64,000 nucleotides of DNA from NCBI GenBank assembly GCA_965247965.1, contig OZ252053.1, positions 3,720,001 through 3,784,000 of the forward strand. Direction: 5' to 3'. Positions 54,318 to 63,143 of this stretch are shown one piece after another. The position numbers and the translations under genes were made by a program. The DNA comes from UBA7328 sp965247965. GTDB lineage: Bacteria > Bacteroidota > Bacteroidia > Chitinophagales > Saprospiraceae. Within the stretch, counting starts at the first letter, position 1. Each line of letters begins with the position of its first letter. The notes beneath the pieces are model-generated. The model ran no database searches and was not told the origin of the DNA. It saw nothing but the letters and a program-made list of their open reading frames with translations.

Positions 54318-54992
54318 ATGCTCAAAACCATAACTTCTCTTAGTTCGGCTTTGTTTCCAAGAACATGCATCGGTTGCGATAGAGAGGAAGCTGTGCATAA
54401 AAAGTTGTTTTGTAATTTTTGTTGGGAAGAGCTACCGCGGTTTCAGCATGATACAGCCATGTCCAAGATTCTCTATTCCCGATTTCCGCTTATAGCAGAT
54501 TCCCAATTTTATGGATTATTCTTGTTTACAAAAGGAGGAATCGTACAAGAAGTCATGCACAAAATGAAGTACAAAGGTCGAAGTGATATCGCGTGGGATT
54601 TGGGAACACTTATTGCCGAATTTGTTCCACCGGAACTATATGAGGCTATGATTCCCATTCCTATGCACAGAAAAAAACGAGTGAGCAGAGGCTATAACCA
54701 GGCCAAACAAATTGCAAAAGGAATCAGTAAAAAGACAACCATACCGATCCTTAGTGATATTCTTCAAAAAATGACGGACACAAAATCGCAAACGCAAAAA
54801 AGCAAAGTAGAACGCAAACAAGACGTGGCTAAAGCCTACCAATTAAAAAACCGACTTCCCCCATCAGCGAAAAGAGTTTTGCTCATAGATGACGTGATTA
54901 CTACTGGTGCAACGTTAGATCATTGCACAGAAAAAATAAAAGAACAAAACAATGTGGAGATCGACTATGCATTCATCGCTTTAAGCGTATGA
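54318..54992 (+). CDS. ComF family phosphoribosyltransferase-like protein
   Basis: A 224-residue ComF/GntX homologue. The N-terminal zinc finger has CIGC and CNFCWEEL (about 17-37). The PRTase motif VLLIDDVITTGATL is near residue 192. ComF proteins take part in DNA uptake in competent bacteria. Gene order suggests it ends the dtd operon. An IS4 element lies downstream. Confidence 0.88.
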   Translation: MLKTITSLSSALFPRTCIGCDREEAVHKKLFCNFCWEELPRFQHDTAMSKILYSRFPLIADSQFYGLFLFTKGGIVQEVMHKMKYKGRSDIAWDLGTLIAEFVPPELYEAMIPIPMHRKKRVSRGYNQAKQIAKGISKKTTIPILSDILQKMTDTKSQTQKSKVERKQDVAKAYQLKNRLPPSAKRVLLIDDVITTGATLDHCTEKIKEQNNVEIDYAFIALSV

Positions 54993-55031
54993 TTTTCCAA
55001 TAACACTGCACAAGTGTAGGAAATTTGTTAG

Positions 55032-55042
55032 AGGTAATAGTT
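55032..55042 (+). repeat. Left target duplication of the IS4 element
   Basis: AGGTAATAGTT, repeated exactly at 56204-56214. An 11-bp duplication is typical for the IS4 family. Confidence 0.85.
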
Positions 55043-56203
55043 CATAGTACATGACAAAACAGGATTGATAAAATAATTGCCACGCGTAAAGTGTTGATAA
55101 TGTGTTACTTACAACACTGAACGACATGGCAATTAAGGAGAAAGTTAAAGAACTTTCCCGAGAATTGAAAATAGAACTTAGTAAACTTCACCAGCAAAGG
55201 GTAAACTTGATTGCCTCGGCGGTGATCAGTATGTCTACCATTAGGAGTGTCAATATGGTCAAGGTTGCTCACGGTATGATTTCAAAAGCGAAGCCATTGA
55301 GTAATTATCGTCGTCTTCAACGATTTATCTCTCAGGTGGATTGGGATGACACTGGTCTAGGACATTTGCTTTTGAAAATGAGTGAGTTGAAGGGGCCTTA
55401 TACCCTGCTTGTGGATAGGACAAACTGGCAATTTGGTAAAGTGGATATTAATTTTTTGGTATTTTCTATACTAGGAGACGGGTATTCGATACCGATCAAA
55501 TGGGTGTTGCTTCCAAAGAAAGGCAACTCTGCACAATATGAAAGAATTGAGTTGTTAGAGGAAGTGGTAAAAATTGTTGGAAAAGGTCAGATAAAGAACG
55601 TTATAGGAGACCGGGAATTCATTGGCCAACATTGGGTTAAGTACTTGATAACCAATGAGATAGGATTCAACCTTCGGGTTAAGGAAGGCATGGTAGGTGT
55701 AAAAAATGGCAAGGAGGTAAAACTGGGTTTATTATGTAAAAATAATAAAAGATCATCGCCAAGATTGCCGGGAAAATATTTAGTTGGAGGCAATGAAGTA
55801 TACGTAAGCGGATTCAGATTTAGAAATGACAAGAACAAATTAGAGTATTTGATAGTCATACACTCTGAGGATGTAGAAGATGCTTGCGATATCTATGCCA
55901 AAAGGTGGTATATTGAAAACATGTTCAAGGACATGAAAACGAATGGTTTTCAACTGGAAGATACACATGTAACTCATCCCAAAAGGCTAGAAACATTATT
56001 TGGTTTATTAGCCATATCATATGTATGGATGATACGTATAGGCGAATGGATAAAGAGAAAGATACCCTCATTATTCAAAAAAAATAATCGAGGAAAAAGA
56101 AGAAAAAGCATTTTCAGGGGAGGGATAGACAACTATATCAACGCATATATTAACCACGACAGACGGAAAATTTGGCTCTACTTCCGTTTTTTGTCATGTA
56201 CTT
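55043..56203 (+). mobile_element. IS4 family insertion sequence, complete
   Basis: A 1161-bp element between identical 11-bp direct repeats. The ends share AGTACATGACAAAA as inverted repeats (left from 55046, right complement from 56202), with one to three bases outside them that differ. It carries one intact transposase gene. The clean duplication shows a recent simple insertion into the comF-DinB gap. Confidence 0.85.
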
Positions 56204-56205
56204 AG
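55126..56205 (+). CDS. IS4 family transposase
   Basis: A DDE transposase of about 359 residues. The first Asp is in YTLLVDRTNWQFGK, the second in VIGDREFIGQHW, and the YREK-like signature with Glu in YAKRWYIENMFKDMKTNGF. I chose the ATG at 55126 (MAIKEKVKELSREL); a GTG at 55102 is an alternative. The stop codon TAG at 56203-56205 uses the last T of the element and AG of the target duplication, so it is created at the insertion site. Confidence 0.9.
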   Translation: MAIKEKVKELSRELKIELSKLHQQRVNLIASAVISMSTIRSVNMVKVAHGMISKAKPLSNYRRLQRFISQVDWDDTGLGHLLLKMSELKGPYTLLVDRTNWQFGKVDINFLVFSILGDGYSIPIKWVLLPKKGNSAQYERIELLEEVVKIVGKGQIKNVIGDREFIGQHWVKYLITNEIGFNLRVKEGMVGVKNGKEVKLGLLCKNNKRSSPRLPGKYLVGGNEVYVSGFRFRNDKNKLEYLIVIHSEDVEDACDIYAKRWYIENMFKDMKTNGFQLEDTHVTHPKRLETLFGLLAISYVWMIRIGEWIKRKIPSLFKKNNRGKRRKSIFRGGIDNYINAYINHDRRKIWLYFRFLSCT

Positions 56206-56214
56206 GTAATAGTT
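56204..56214 (+). repeat. Right target duplication of the IS4 element
   Basis: AGGTAATAGTT, identical to 55032-55042. Its first two bases complete the transposase stop codon. Confidence 0.85.
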
Positions 56215-56243
56215 AAATGTATACTTTTCCAAAAAGGTTCGAT

Positions 56244-56759
56244 ATGACAAGAAATTCATTAATCCATCAAATCCAATACGAATTCAAAAGGCGGATATTT
56301 GAAGAATCCTATAACCGCATTGAAAACTGTTTGAATAGATTGACTGAAGATGAAGTTTGGCAAAAACCCAATTCCAACTCTAACAGCATTGGAAACTTGA
56401 TCTTGCATCTCATGGGAAACGTTAGGCAGTACATTTGCAGCGGAATAGATAGCCAGGAAGATGGAAGAGAACGTAAATTGGAATTTCTTCCGGCCTCAAG
56501 ATGTTCGACCCAGGAACTTTTGGAAAAGATGGCGAATCTTCAGAGAAATGTGACCAAAATAATTGACGGACTGGATGAGCGAAAGCTGCTGAAAGAGTAC
56601 AAAGTACAAGGATTTCAAGAGACAGGGACCAGCATAGTTATCCATGTAGTAGAACATTTTTCATATCACGTTGGTCAAATTGCCCAATATACCAAACTGC
56701 TAAAGGATGAAGATCTAGGTTTTTACGCCGGATTAGATCTGAATATACGATCCAGCTAG
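56244..56759 (+). CDS. DinB-like (DUF1572) protein
   Basis: A four-helix DinB/YfiT-like protein of about 171 residues. Metal-binding His candidates are in LILHLMGN (about 47) and VEHFSYHVGQIAQ (about 137 and 141). ATG 56217 is possible, but ATG 56244 (TRNSLIHQIQYEF) fits relatives better. Members bind metal and are linked to thiol-dependent transferases and stress. The IS4 insertion lies 29 bp upstream and may have separated it from its promoter. Confidence 0.75.
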   Translation: MTRNSLIHQIQYEFKRRIFEESYNRIENCLNRLTEDEVWQKPNSNSNSIGNLILHLMGNVRQYICSGIDSQEDGRERKLEFLPASRCSTQELLEKMANLQRNVTKIIDGLDERKLLKEYKVQGFQETGTSIVIHVVEHFSYHVGQIAQYTKLLKDEDLGFYAGLDLNIRSS

Positions 56760-56809
56760 GGAGTATCCCAATAAAATTATTTAGATGAGGAATACAGAAA
56801 TCTTAGAAA

Positions 56810-57679
56810 CTAGAATCTAAAACCAAAAGAAATAGCAACATTAAGATTTCTGTCGTAGTCGTCATTGAATATAAGCGTACCGTCGTCTTCTACAGACTTG
56901 TAAGAATGATCAACTACCGCATTGGTAATATCCGTTAATCCGTATTCTAGGCGTGCGCTTATGAAGAGGCCTCTATTGAGGAAATACGAAAAACCACCTA
57001 CCAAGCCATAGTCGAAACCCTTGAATTTTTTGGTTTCGATAGTTTCACCGTATAAATAATATGCCCCCGCAATTCCGGGGAGATCGACATTTTGATCATT
57101 GACAATGATCAAAATCGGCCGGCCGAAGGGATTAGATTGGAAAGCGCGATCAGAATTGTAATTAAAATCTAAACCTTGCTCGAAAGAATAATCATTTACG
57201 AATTGATCACCTTCTACTCCAAACCTCCAGGTTCCCGATGCTACGGGGCTTACCAAAAGACCAAGATATCCTCCACCATAGATTTCAAATTTTTCGCTTA
57301 GAGTAAGGTGTGCTGTAAACGGAAAACTCAAATATGCATTCGAATGGTCAAGTTCGATCTCACTGCGGTCTCTGACTACAAATCTTGAAAAGGTCCGAAG
57401 ACGAAATACATAATAACCAACACCATCGAATTTATATTTTGACCCAATCTGATGATAGAGAATTTCTGAGCGGACGCCAAGAAAACTATTAAAGTTCCAT
57501 TGAAAATTAATGCCGAAATGAAAACCACTTGCGATGTTAAAATCCTCAATTACGTCATTCTCAGAAGGTCCCAGGAACTGGGAAAAATTCAACCCAGCTC
57601 TGATGCCAATATTATAGTCTTGTGTAGAAGCAGTATTGATTAAAAAAAGAAACGCGACAAAGGCATAAACCTTCTTCAT
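56810..57679 (-). CDS. Outer-membrane beta-barrel protein (porin family)
   Basis: A 289-residue exported protein with a signal peptide (ends NTASTQ). The mature part has alternating hydrophobic and polar strands of a small barrel (YNIGIRAGLNFSQFLG, GVRSEILYHQIGSKY, ISARLEYGLTDI) and ends in NLNVAISFGFRF, with a terminal Phe as in outer-membrane proteins. The ATG at 57679 is used because the signal starts there; the open frame continues to 57832. Function is unknown. Confidence 0.75.
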   Translation of the reverse strand: MKKVYAFVAFLFLINTASTQDYNIGIRAGLNFSQFLGPSENDVIEDFNIASGFHFGINFQWNFNSFLGVRSEILYHQIGSKYKFDGVGYYVFRLRTFSRFVVRDRSEIELDHSNAYLSFPFTAHLTLSEKFEIYGGGYLGLLVSPVASGTWRFGVEGDQFVNDYSFEQGLDFNYNSDRAFQSNPFGRPILIIVNDQNVDLPGIAGAYYLYGETIETKKFKGFDYGLVGGFSYFLNRGLFISARLEYGLTDITNAVVDHSYKSVEDDGTLIFNDDYDRNLNVAISFGFRF

Positions 57680-57858
57680 CCATTCAAATTTATTAGGAGC
57701 AGGCAAATATAAAGTGATTAGTTGACTAGTGAATTGGGTTGCCAATGAATAACAATAGAATAACTCTTTGGTGGACGCAGGCAGATAACCAAGTTTATAC
57801 GAGGATATTATATTTACTCTCTGGCGGGTCAAATTGCCAATTTATCAACCGGTCATCA

Positions 57859-58455
57859 ATGCTGAAATCTTACTTTCAAACGGAATACCTTGAATGCGGA
57901 TGCGATGAAGCCGGCAGAGGCTGCCTTGCCGGTCCCGTTTTCGCAGCGGCGGTAATACTGCCCAAATCCTTTAGAAATGAAAAAATTGACGATTCCAAAA
58001 AGTTAAACGAAGTAAAACGCATTGAACTCAGGAACATTATTGAAAATGAAGCAATAACATACGCTATAGCTGCGATTAACCCAAAGAAAATTGACGAGAT
58101 AAATATTCTAAATGCTTCTTTTTTGGCAATGACCAATGCTATTAAGCAACTAAATATAGTCCCCGAGCTTCTTTTGATTGATGGTAACAGATTTTGCTCT
58201 GACCTCGACACACCACATGAATGTATTGTAAAAGGTGATTCCCAATTTCTTTCTATTGCAGCCGCCTCAATTTTGGCGAAAACATACAGAGATGATTATA
58301 TGAAAGACCTGGACCGCGACCATCCCGAATACCTTTGGATAAAGAATAAAGGATATCCTACTTTGGAGCATAGAATTGCAATCGAAAGGCATGGCTTAAC
58401 AGAATACCACAGAAAATCATTTCAATTTAAATCAGCATTAAATTACTCAGATTGA
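57859..58455 (+). CDS. rnhB: Ribonuclease HII
   Basis: A 198-residue RNase HII that cleaves the RNA strand of RNA-DNA hybrids and removes misinserted ribonucleotides. The active-site motif is CGCDEAGRGCLAGPV with Asp and Glu, followed by LLIDGNRF and KGDSQFLSIAAASILAKTYRDDYM. The ATG at 57859 gives the family length; the frame is open upstream. It converges with ybeY. Confidence 0.95.
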   Translation: MLKSYFQTEYLECGCDEAGRGCLAGPVFAAAVILPKSFRNEKIDDSKKLNEVKRIELRNIIENEAITYAIAAINPKKIDEINILNASFLAMTNAIKQLNIVPELLLIDGNRFCSDLDTPHECIVKGDSQFLSIAAASILAKTYRDDYMKDLDRDHPEYLWIKNKGYPTLEHRIAIERHGLTEYHRKSFQFKSALNYSD

Positions 58456-58467
58456 GAATCAAGAGGA

Positions 58468-58911
58468 TCAAACTAGAAATCTCAGATACTTATCTTCCAT
58501 AGCACTCATTTCTTTAATCTTTTCTTTTGAATCATCTTGGTATCCCAGAAGATGCAGAATACCGTGAATTATCACTCTAGACAATTCTTCGTAAAAATTA
58601 GAAGACATTTTCACAGCATTGTCGCGTACCCTGTCGACACTAATAAACAGATCTCCGGAAAGAGGATCTTCAGTCATAGGGAAAGAAAGAATATCGGTGT
58701 AGTAGTCGTGACCAAGGTGAATTTTATTGAGTTGAGCGAGATATTCATCAGCACAGAATACCACATTTATACAGCCCAAAGAAGAGTCATGATCTGTCAG
58801 CATACAATTTAAGCAGGATATCATATCCTTTTCGCGCTGAAACTTAAATTCTATTTCCTCTGAAAAGAAAAAAAATCCACTATACTCCGAATTAACCCCA
58901 GGCATAGTCAA
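58468..58911 (-). CDS. ybeY: rRNA maturation endoribonuclease YbeY
   Basis: A 147-residue metalloprotein. The three-His motif is IIHGILHLLGYQDDS, matching HGxLHLxGxD. YbeY works in 16S rRNA 3' end processing and ribosome quality control. Its start overlaps the upstream ATPase gene by 4 bp, so it is translationally coupled. mnmG, the usual next gene, is absent. Confidence 0.94.
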   Translation of the reverse strand: MTMPGVNSEYSGFFFFSEEIEFKFQREKDMISCLNCMLTDHDSSLGCINVVFCADEYLAQLNKIHLGHDYYTDILSFPMTEDPLSGDLFISVDRVRDNAVKMSSNFYEELSRVIIHGILHLLGYQDDSKEKIKEMSAMEDKYLRFLV

Positions 58912-59324
58912 ACAGAAAAGAAAAGTTTAACAGTGCTTCCATTGTTGACAAAAGATATTCGATCACATAGTTCTTTCATAAGGAAGACTCCGCGTCCGCC
59001 ACATGCACAAATATTTTCCGGAGTTGTAGGGTCTGGAAGACATGAATGATTAAAACCGTTTCCCTCATCGGAAACAGTGATTACAAGGCCATTTTTTGTT
59101 TTGGAAGAAGCTACGGACACTAGTTTTTTAGAGTCCTCATTGTTGCCGTGAACAATGGCATTATTTACTGCTTCGGTAAGGCTGATTAATATATCGGGAT
59201 ACCTCTCGGTGCTTATTTCGTAGTGTCTTCTAATCTGTTCTGCAAAGCGCTCAATGGCGGAGACGTTCTTAATCGAAGAAGAAACAACTATAGATAGTCC
59301 TGTCATAGGGTTGAATTCATACAC
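58908..59324 (-). CDS. RsbW-like histidine-kinase-type ATPase (anti-sigma regulatory)
   Basis: A 138-residue GHKL ATPase domain protein. The N box is LTEAVNNAIVHGNN (about 46-59), the G1 box VSDEGNGF (about 88-95) and the G2 box GGRGVFLMKELCDRI. Such single-domain proteins phosphorylate an antagonist and bind a sigma factor. A SpoIIE phosphatase (51635) is a plausible partner, but no STAS-domain antagonist is seen. It lies between the DUF4175 gene and ybeY. Confidence 0.88.
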   Translation of the reverse strand: MYEFNPMTGLSIVVSSSIKNVSAIERFAEQIRRHYEISTERYPDILISLTEAVNNAIVHGNNEDSKKLVSVASSKTKNGLVITVSDEGNGFNHSCLPDPTTPENICACGGRGVFLMKELCDRISFVNNGSTVKLFFSV

Positions 59325-59427
59325 TTCCTCAAAAACAGACTCGTTTGACGCACTGTTGGTCGTCTACCGTTTGCCATTTAAAAACTAAGAGGCATGTTCA
59401 AAAAACACATTTTTTTCTTCCTGTTGC

Positions 59428-62400
59428 TCAAGACGCCTTGAGCGCCCTGAAATACTCATCTACAAGAAATTGGTAATAAGAGTTTAATTCCGGAGAAGTG
59501 CTTTTGAAAAAATCGGTTTCTGCAATTCTCTTTTTGAGGTATTCTTCTAATGACGGAGGTAATTTTCTTTTTAGGTTTTCACCTTCATTCGATTTTCGTT
59601 TACTGTCAAATTGACGCTCTCGATCTGCTTTCTCTGCTTCGAGGAGACGGGTCAGAATTTGTTGTTGGCGCATTAGCATACGATTATCGAGGCGTTTATT
59701 GACAAGATCGACTTCCTGCTTATCCATTTTGTCAATTATATCCTGTAATTCTCCCGACGCACCTTTGCCTTGCTCTTCTCTCTCTTTTTGAAGCTCCTGT
59801 AACGCCTTGCGAAGAGCAGCCTGTTGAGCTGCGCTATTGGCAAAATCCTTAGAATTAGTACCCTCGCCGTTATTCATTTTTTCGATCATTTCTTTCAATT
59901 TCTCGCTCAGGCCTTCTTGTCCTTTAGTGATCTTATCAAGAGGGACCGAACCCATTTTACCCTGACCACCCGGATTGGTACACATTTGACTGCCCGACAT
60001 CATACCTGCCATCTGCTGCTGCATTTGTTCCATTGATTCGCTCAGCATTAGTGCCAGGTCGTTCAGATTTTTCATAGAAAATCGCTGATGCTGATTGGCC
60101 TCAGCCTTTTCTCTCGCCTCGAGCTTGACAAGGCTGTTGTCGAGATTCGAATTAATTTGGTTTACCTTTTCTGTAATAAAAGTTTCAATCTCTGCCTGCC
60201 TTTTGCTCAATGCCTGGAGCGTATCTTCTACAATTTTGAAGTCTTCTTTAATTTTTGACTGGTCCTGCGTGAGGCTGGTATATTTTGGAGTGTTGACGCG
60301 GCTGGAGTTCAGGCCATTTACTATGTCTTCCTGGTCAAAAGACAATGTAACCAGATTTTCGAGTAACTGTCGTAAAGTTTCCAAATCTTCCTGCATCTGT
60401 TCCATATCACCGGACATCATTTCCGTCTGCAGTGATTTTGCCATCTCTTTCATCTTACCAGCCGCAGATTTTTGCTTTTGTGAGGAAGACTGCTTTTGAT
60501 TATTTTTTAGCTCTTTCTGGGATTCGTTGAGTTCGTCATTGATTTCATCCATTTGTTCGGGCAGGTCATCTTCCATGGGCTTGGGGTATTCGAGTTCGTC
60601 ATTCTTCTCTTTGAGGTCATCCATTTTATCTTTCAACTCCTCGAAATCTTGATTTAATTCCTCGTGCTTTTGTTCCAATTCCTGATCAGTGGATTTCTCA
60701 TCAAGTGTTTCTTCGGAGAGTTTTTCGAATTCTTCGGCAAGCTTTTCCAATTCCTGTATGGATTCATTTAATTCCTTTTCGACTTCGAGTTGCTTGTAAA
60801 GCTCCTTGAGTCTTTCGGTTTGCTTTTCGAGATTTTCCTGGTTGAGTTGCATTTCGTTAATGAGCTGTAGCGATTGCTCCTTATTCAATTCGTTCATTAA
60901 CTCTTGGACCCGCTCCATAAGCTTTTTTAGTTCGTCGTTTGCCAGTTTGTCGAATAGTTCTTTGAGCCTCTCTTGCTTCTCTTGTACTTCTGGAGGAAGG
61001 TTTAGGAATTCTTCCTGGTTTTTCAGATTTTGTTCATTGGCTTGCTTAGCCTCTTCAAGCCTCTTTTGCAACTCCTCCTGTTGTTTCAGAATATCTTCCA
61101 GCTTCTTTTTATCCTGCCAGTCTACTTCCGACTTTTGTAGCAATTCTTCGCGAAGCTTTTTCAACTTTTCCCGGATGTCCATGACCTCTTTCAGCGATTT
61201 GTCAAGAGCCTCGTTTATTTTTTCTTCATTGGCTTGCTCCTCTTCTTTGAATTCCTCTTTCGTAGCTTTTTTGTAATTCATAACAGGTGATCTCGAGGAT
61301 TTACTTCCATTGACTTGATCATTGTCAAAAATTTCAAAATAATAGCGGACCTCTTCACCGGGCTTGAGATTGATCTCGTTGATATCAAATACGTGCGAAA
61401 AATGTTCACTCGTACCCAATTCCTGCTTGATCGAAATTGTTTTGTTTTTCAACAATGACCCATAAGGAGTCAATACTTCATAATTGAACGTCAATTTCTC
61501 CAACCCATAATCGTCGCCGACAGTACCGGCAAAAAAAGAGATAAGATTTTCAACACTATCCTGAAATCGCTCAACAGTTATAGAAGGATATTTGTCTTTT
61601 AGAACATTTACAAAAAAAGAAAGACTATCTCCAGTAGGGACAATTTCACTATTAAAACCTATAGAATAATGCGAGCTATTTCGAAATAACTTTTTATGGC
61701 TGAACTGGTTTTTATTGATGCGCTTTGCTTTTTCCTTTTTTGATTTGTTAAAAGAAAACGCCAAATGATCTGCATTAGCTGTAGTCACTTTCCATGTGAT
61801 CACGGAACCTTCAGGGACGATCACGTTGCCAATGTTAGAAATCCTTTCTGAGGGCCTTTTGGTGTATGAAGGATATTTGATATCGAGATCGTAGTCAGTT
61901 AAACGGGGTTTGGCCAACACCGTGATTTCATATTCTCGTGAATCTACTTCGCCCGAAAAAAGACCAAAATGAGCGTCTTCCTGGAGGTTATTAAAAGTAT
62001 GCGTAAATAGACCAGCTTCTGCTTTTTGCATTCGATACTGATAGCCGGCATAATCAAGGAATATTTCGTCAGGGCCAATTTCCCCTTCAGTGTTGACCTT
62101 CAGTGTGAAGTCTTCAAACTGCACACTTTCTAATTTCTCATTTTGTATAACGAAGGAAAATGGAGCCGCCTTTTCAAATTCCTGATCGTTCTTTATTATC
62201 CTATACGTGCTGTCTGTAATGATGCTAGGCGCCGCGAATAGAAAAAACAAAAGAATCAATAATGGAGGCAAGGCATATCTTAAATACTTGCGATTTTCTT
62301 TTAGATCAATCGCTTTTTTAAATGGTACAAGCCGAATGGCGTCCGATTTTTGATCGATACTGGCTTCGATCAGGGCGCGATCTTCTTCTGAACCCATCTG

Positions 62401-62760
62401 ACTGCGAAGCTGAAGAATATTAACAAGGCGGTCATTAACGTTGGGAAAATGGTCTCCAAGGATGCGAGCGGCGTGCTCGTGTGAAATTAACAAACCCAGA
62501 CGATAATATTTAAGAAGTGGAAATACTAGCCAATAGATTAAGCTTCCCGCAAAGATAAGCAAGAAAGAAAAGAACAAAACTTTTCTTACGCCCGCTGAGA
62601 AATAGAACCGATGTTCAAAAAAGTTAAATGCCAGGAAGACAAGCAAGACCAGAGCCGCCCAAAGCAAGGCTCCTCTGATCATATTATTCAAATAGTACTT
62701 TCGTATGAATTGATCCAGTTTTTCGATCAATAAAGAGTAATTCGATTTAACCATTTTCAC
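59428..62760 (-). CDS. DUF4175 family membrane protein with long coiled coil
   Basis: A 1110-residue protein. Three hydrophobic segments lie near the N-terminus (about 28-48, 58-82 and 160-178), a periplasmic Ig-like region follows (about 190-510), and then a very long Glu/Lys/Gln/Leu-rich coiled coil (about 510-790). The end has a Gln/Met-rich stretch (MQQQMAGMMSGSQM) and a basic tail. It matches the DUF4175 family of Bacteroidota. It probably spans the envelope as a scaffold. It leads the ATPase-ybeY run. Confidence 0.82.
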   Translation of the reverse strand: MKMVKSNYSLLIEKLDQFIRKYYLNNMIRGALLWAALVLLVFLAFNFFEHRFYFSAGVRKVLFFSFLLIFAGSLIYWLVFPLLKYYRLGLLISHEHAARILGDHFPNVNDRLVNILQLRSQMGSEEDRALIEASIDQKSDAIRLVPFKKAIDLKENRKYLRYALPPLLILLFFLFAAPSIITDSTYRIIKNDQEFEKAAPFSFVIQNEKLESVQFEDFTLKVNTEGEIGPDEIFLDYAGYQYRMQKAEAGLFTHTFNNLQEDAHFGLFSGEVDSREYEITVLAKPRLTDYDLDIKYPSYTKRPSERISNIGNVIVPEGSVITWKVTTANADHLAFSFNKSKKEKAKRINKNQFSHKKLFRNSSHYSIGFNSEIVPTGDSLSFFVNVLKDKYPSITVERFQDSVENLISFFAGTVGDDYGLEKLTFNYEVLTPYGSLLKNKTISIKQELGTSEHFSHVFDINEINLKPGEEVRYYFEIFDNDQVNGSKSSRSPVMNYKKATKEEFKEEEQANEEKINEALDKSLKEVMDIREKLKKLREELLQKSEVDWQDKKKLEDILKQQEELQKRLEEAKQANEQNLKNQEEFLNLPPEVQEKQERLKELFDKLANDELKKLMERVQELMNELNKEQSLQLINEMQLNQENLEKQTERLKELYKQLEVEKELNESIQELEKLAEEFEKLSEETLDEKSTDQELEQKHEELNQDFEELKDKMDDLKEKNDELEYPKPMEDDLPEQMDEINDELNESQKELKNNQKQSSSQKQKSAAGKMKEMAKSLQTEMMSGDMEQMQEDLETLRQLLENLVTLSFDQEDIVNGLNSSRVNTPKYTSLTQDQSKIKEDFKIVEDTLQALSKRQAEIETFITEKVNQINSNLDNSLVKLEAREKAEANQHQRFSMKNLNDLALMLSESMEQMQQQMAGMMSGSQMCTNPGGQGKMGSVPLDKITKGQEGLSEKLKEMIEKMNNGEGTNSKDFANSAAQQAALRKALQELQKEREEQGKGASGELQDIIDKMDKQEVDLVNKRLDNRMLMRQQQILTRLLEAEKADRERQFDSKRKSNEGENLKRKLPPSLEEYLKKRIAETDFFKSTSPELNSYYQFLVDEYFRALKAS

Positions 62761-63143
62761 TAATTCTTATTCTTTTCATAAGTACTATCTCAATAGTCCG
62801 TGAAGGAAATATTTCATAACTCGTTGATACTCAATCTTAGAATTATGGATAAATTATTAAAACTAAAGTATCGTCTGAACCGAAACTTGCATTTTAATAG
62901 GATTGCCAAATAAGCAGGCCATAAATACTTGATAATCAGCGTTATAGAAAATCTTGAATTTAAGATACTGCTGTTAACACTTCGAATTTGGCCGAAATCC
63001 TTCACGAACTATTGCTATCTAATAACGCGAAAAATAGCATTTCTATGTTCGCAGAGAATATAAAGCTATTCAAACCAAAGGTCACTGTCAACACATTTTG
63101 TGCAAGCAGGTGTCTTGGCACGATATTTTAACATATTAATTCA
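62761..63143. other. Unexplained 383-bp intergenic region
   Basis: This lies between the divergent DUF4175 and nadK genes. It is AT-rich and has no convincing gene. A 63-codon frame on the minus strand (62814-63005) lacks coding character. A TTTTG near 63096 and TATTTT near 63124 might be nadK promoter parts. I see no hairpin or repeat of note. Confidence 0.35.

Noticed and set aside
60806..61276. 156-codon Ser/Phe-rich frame on the plus strand
   Set aside because: It is the antisense of the Glu/Lys-rich coiled coil of the DUF4175 gene and shows the low-complexity pattern of such a shadow.
62814..63005. 63-codon minus-strand frame in the gap before nadK
   Set aside because: Composition follows the AT-rich background, with no ribosome site or recognisable domain.
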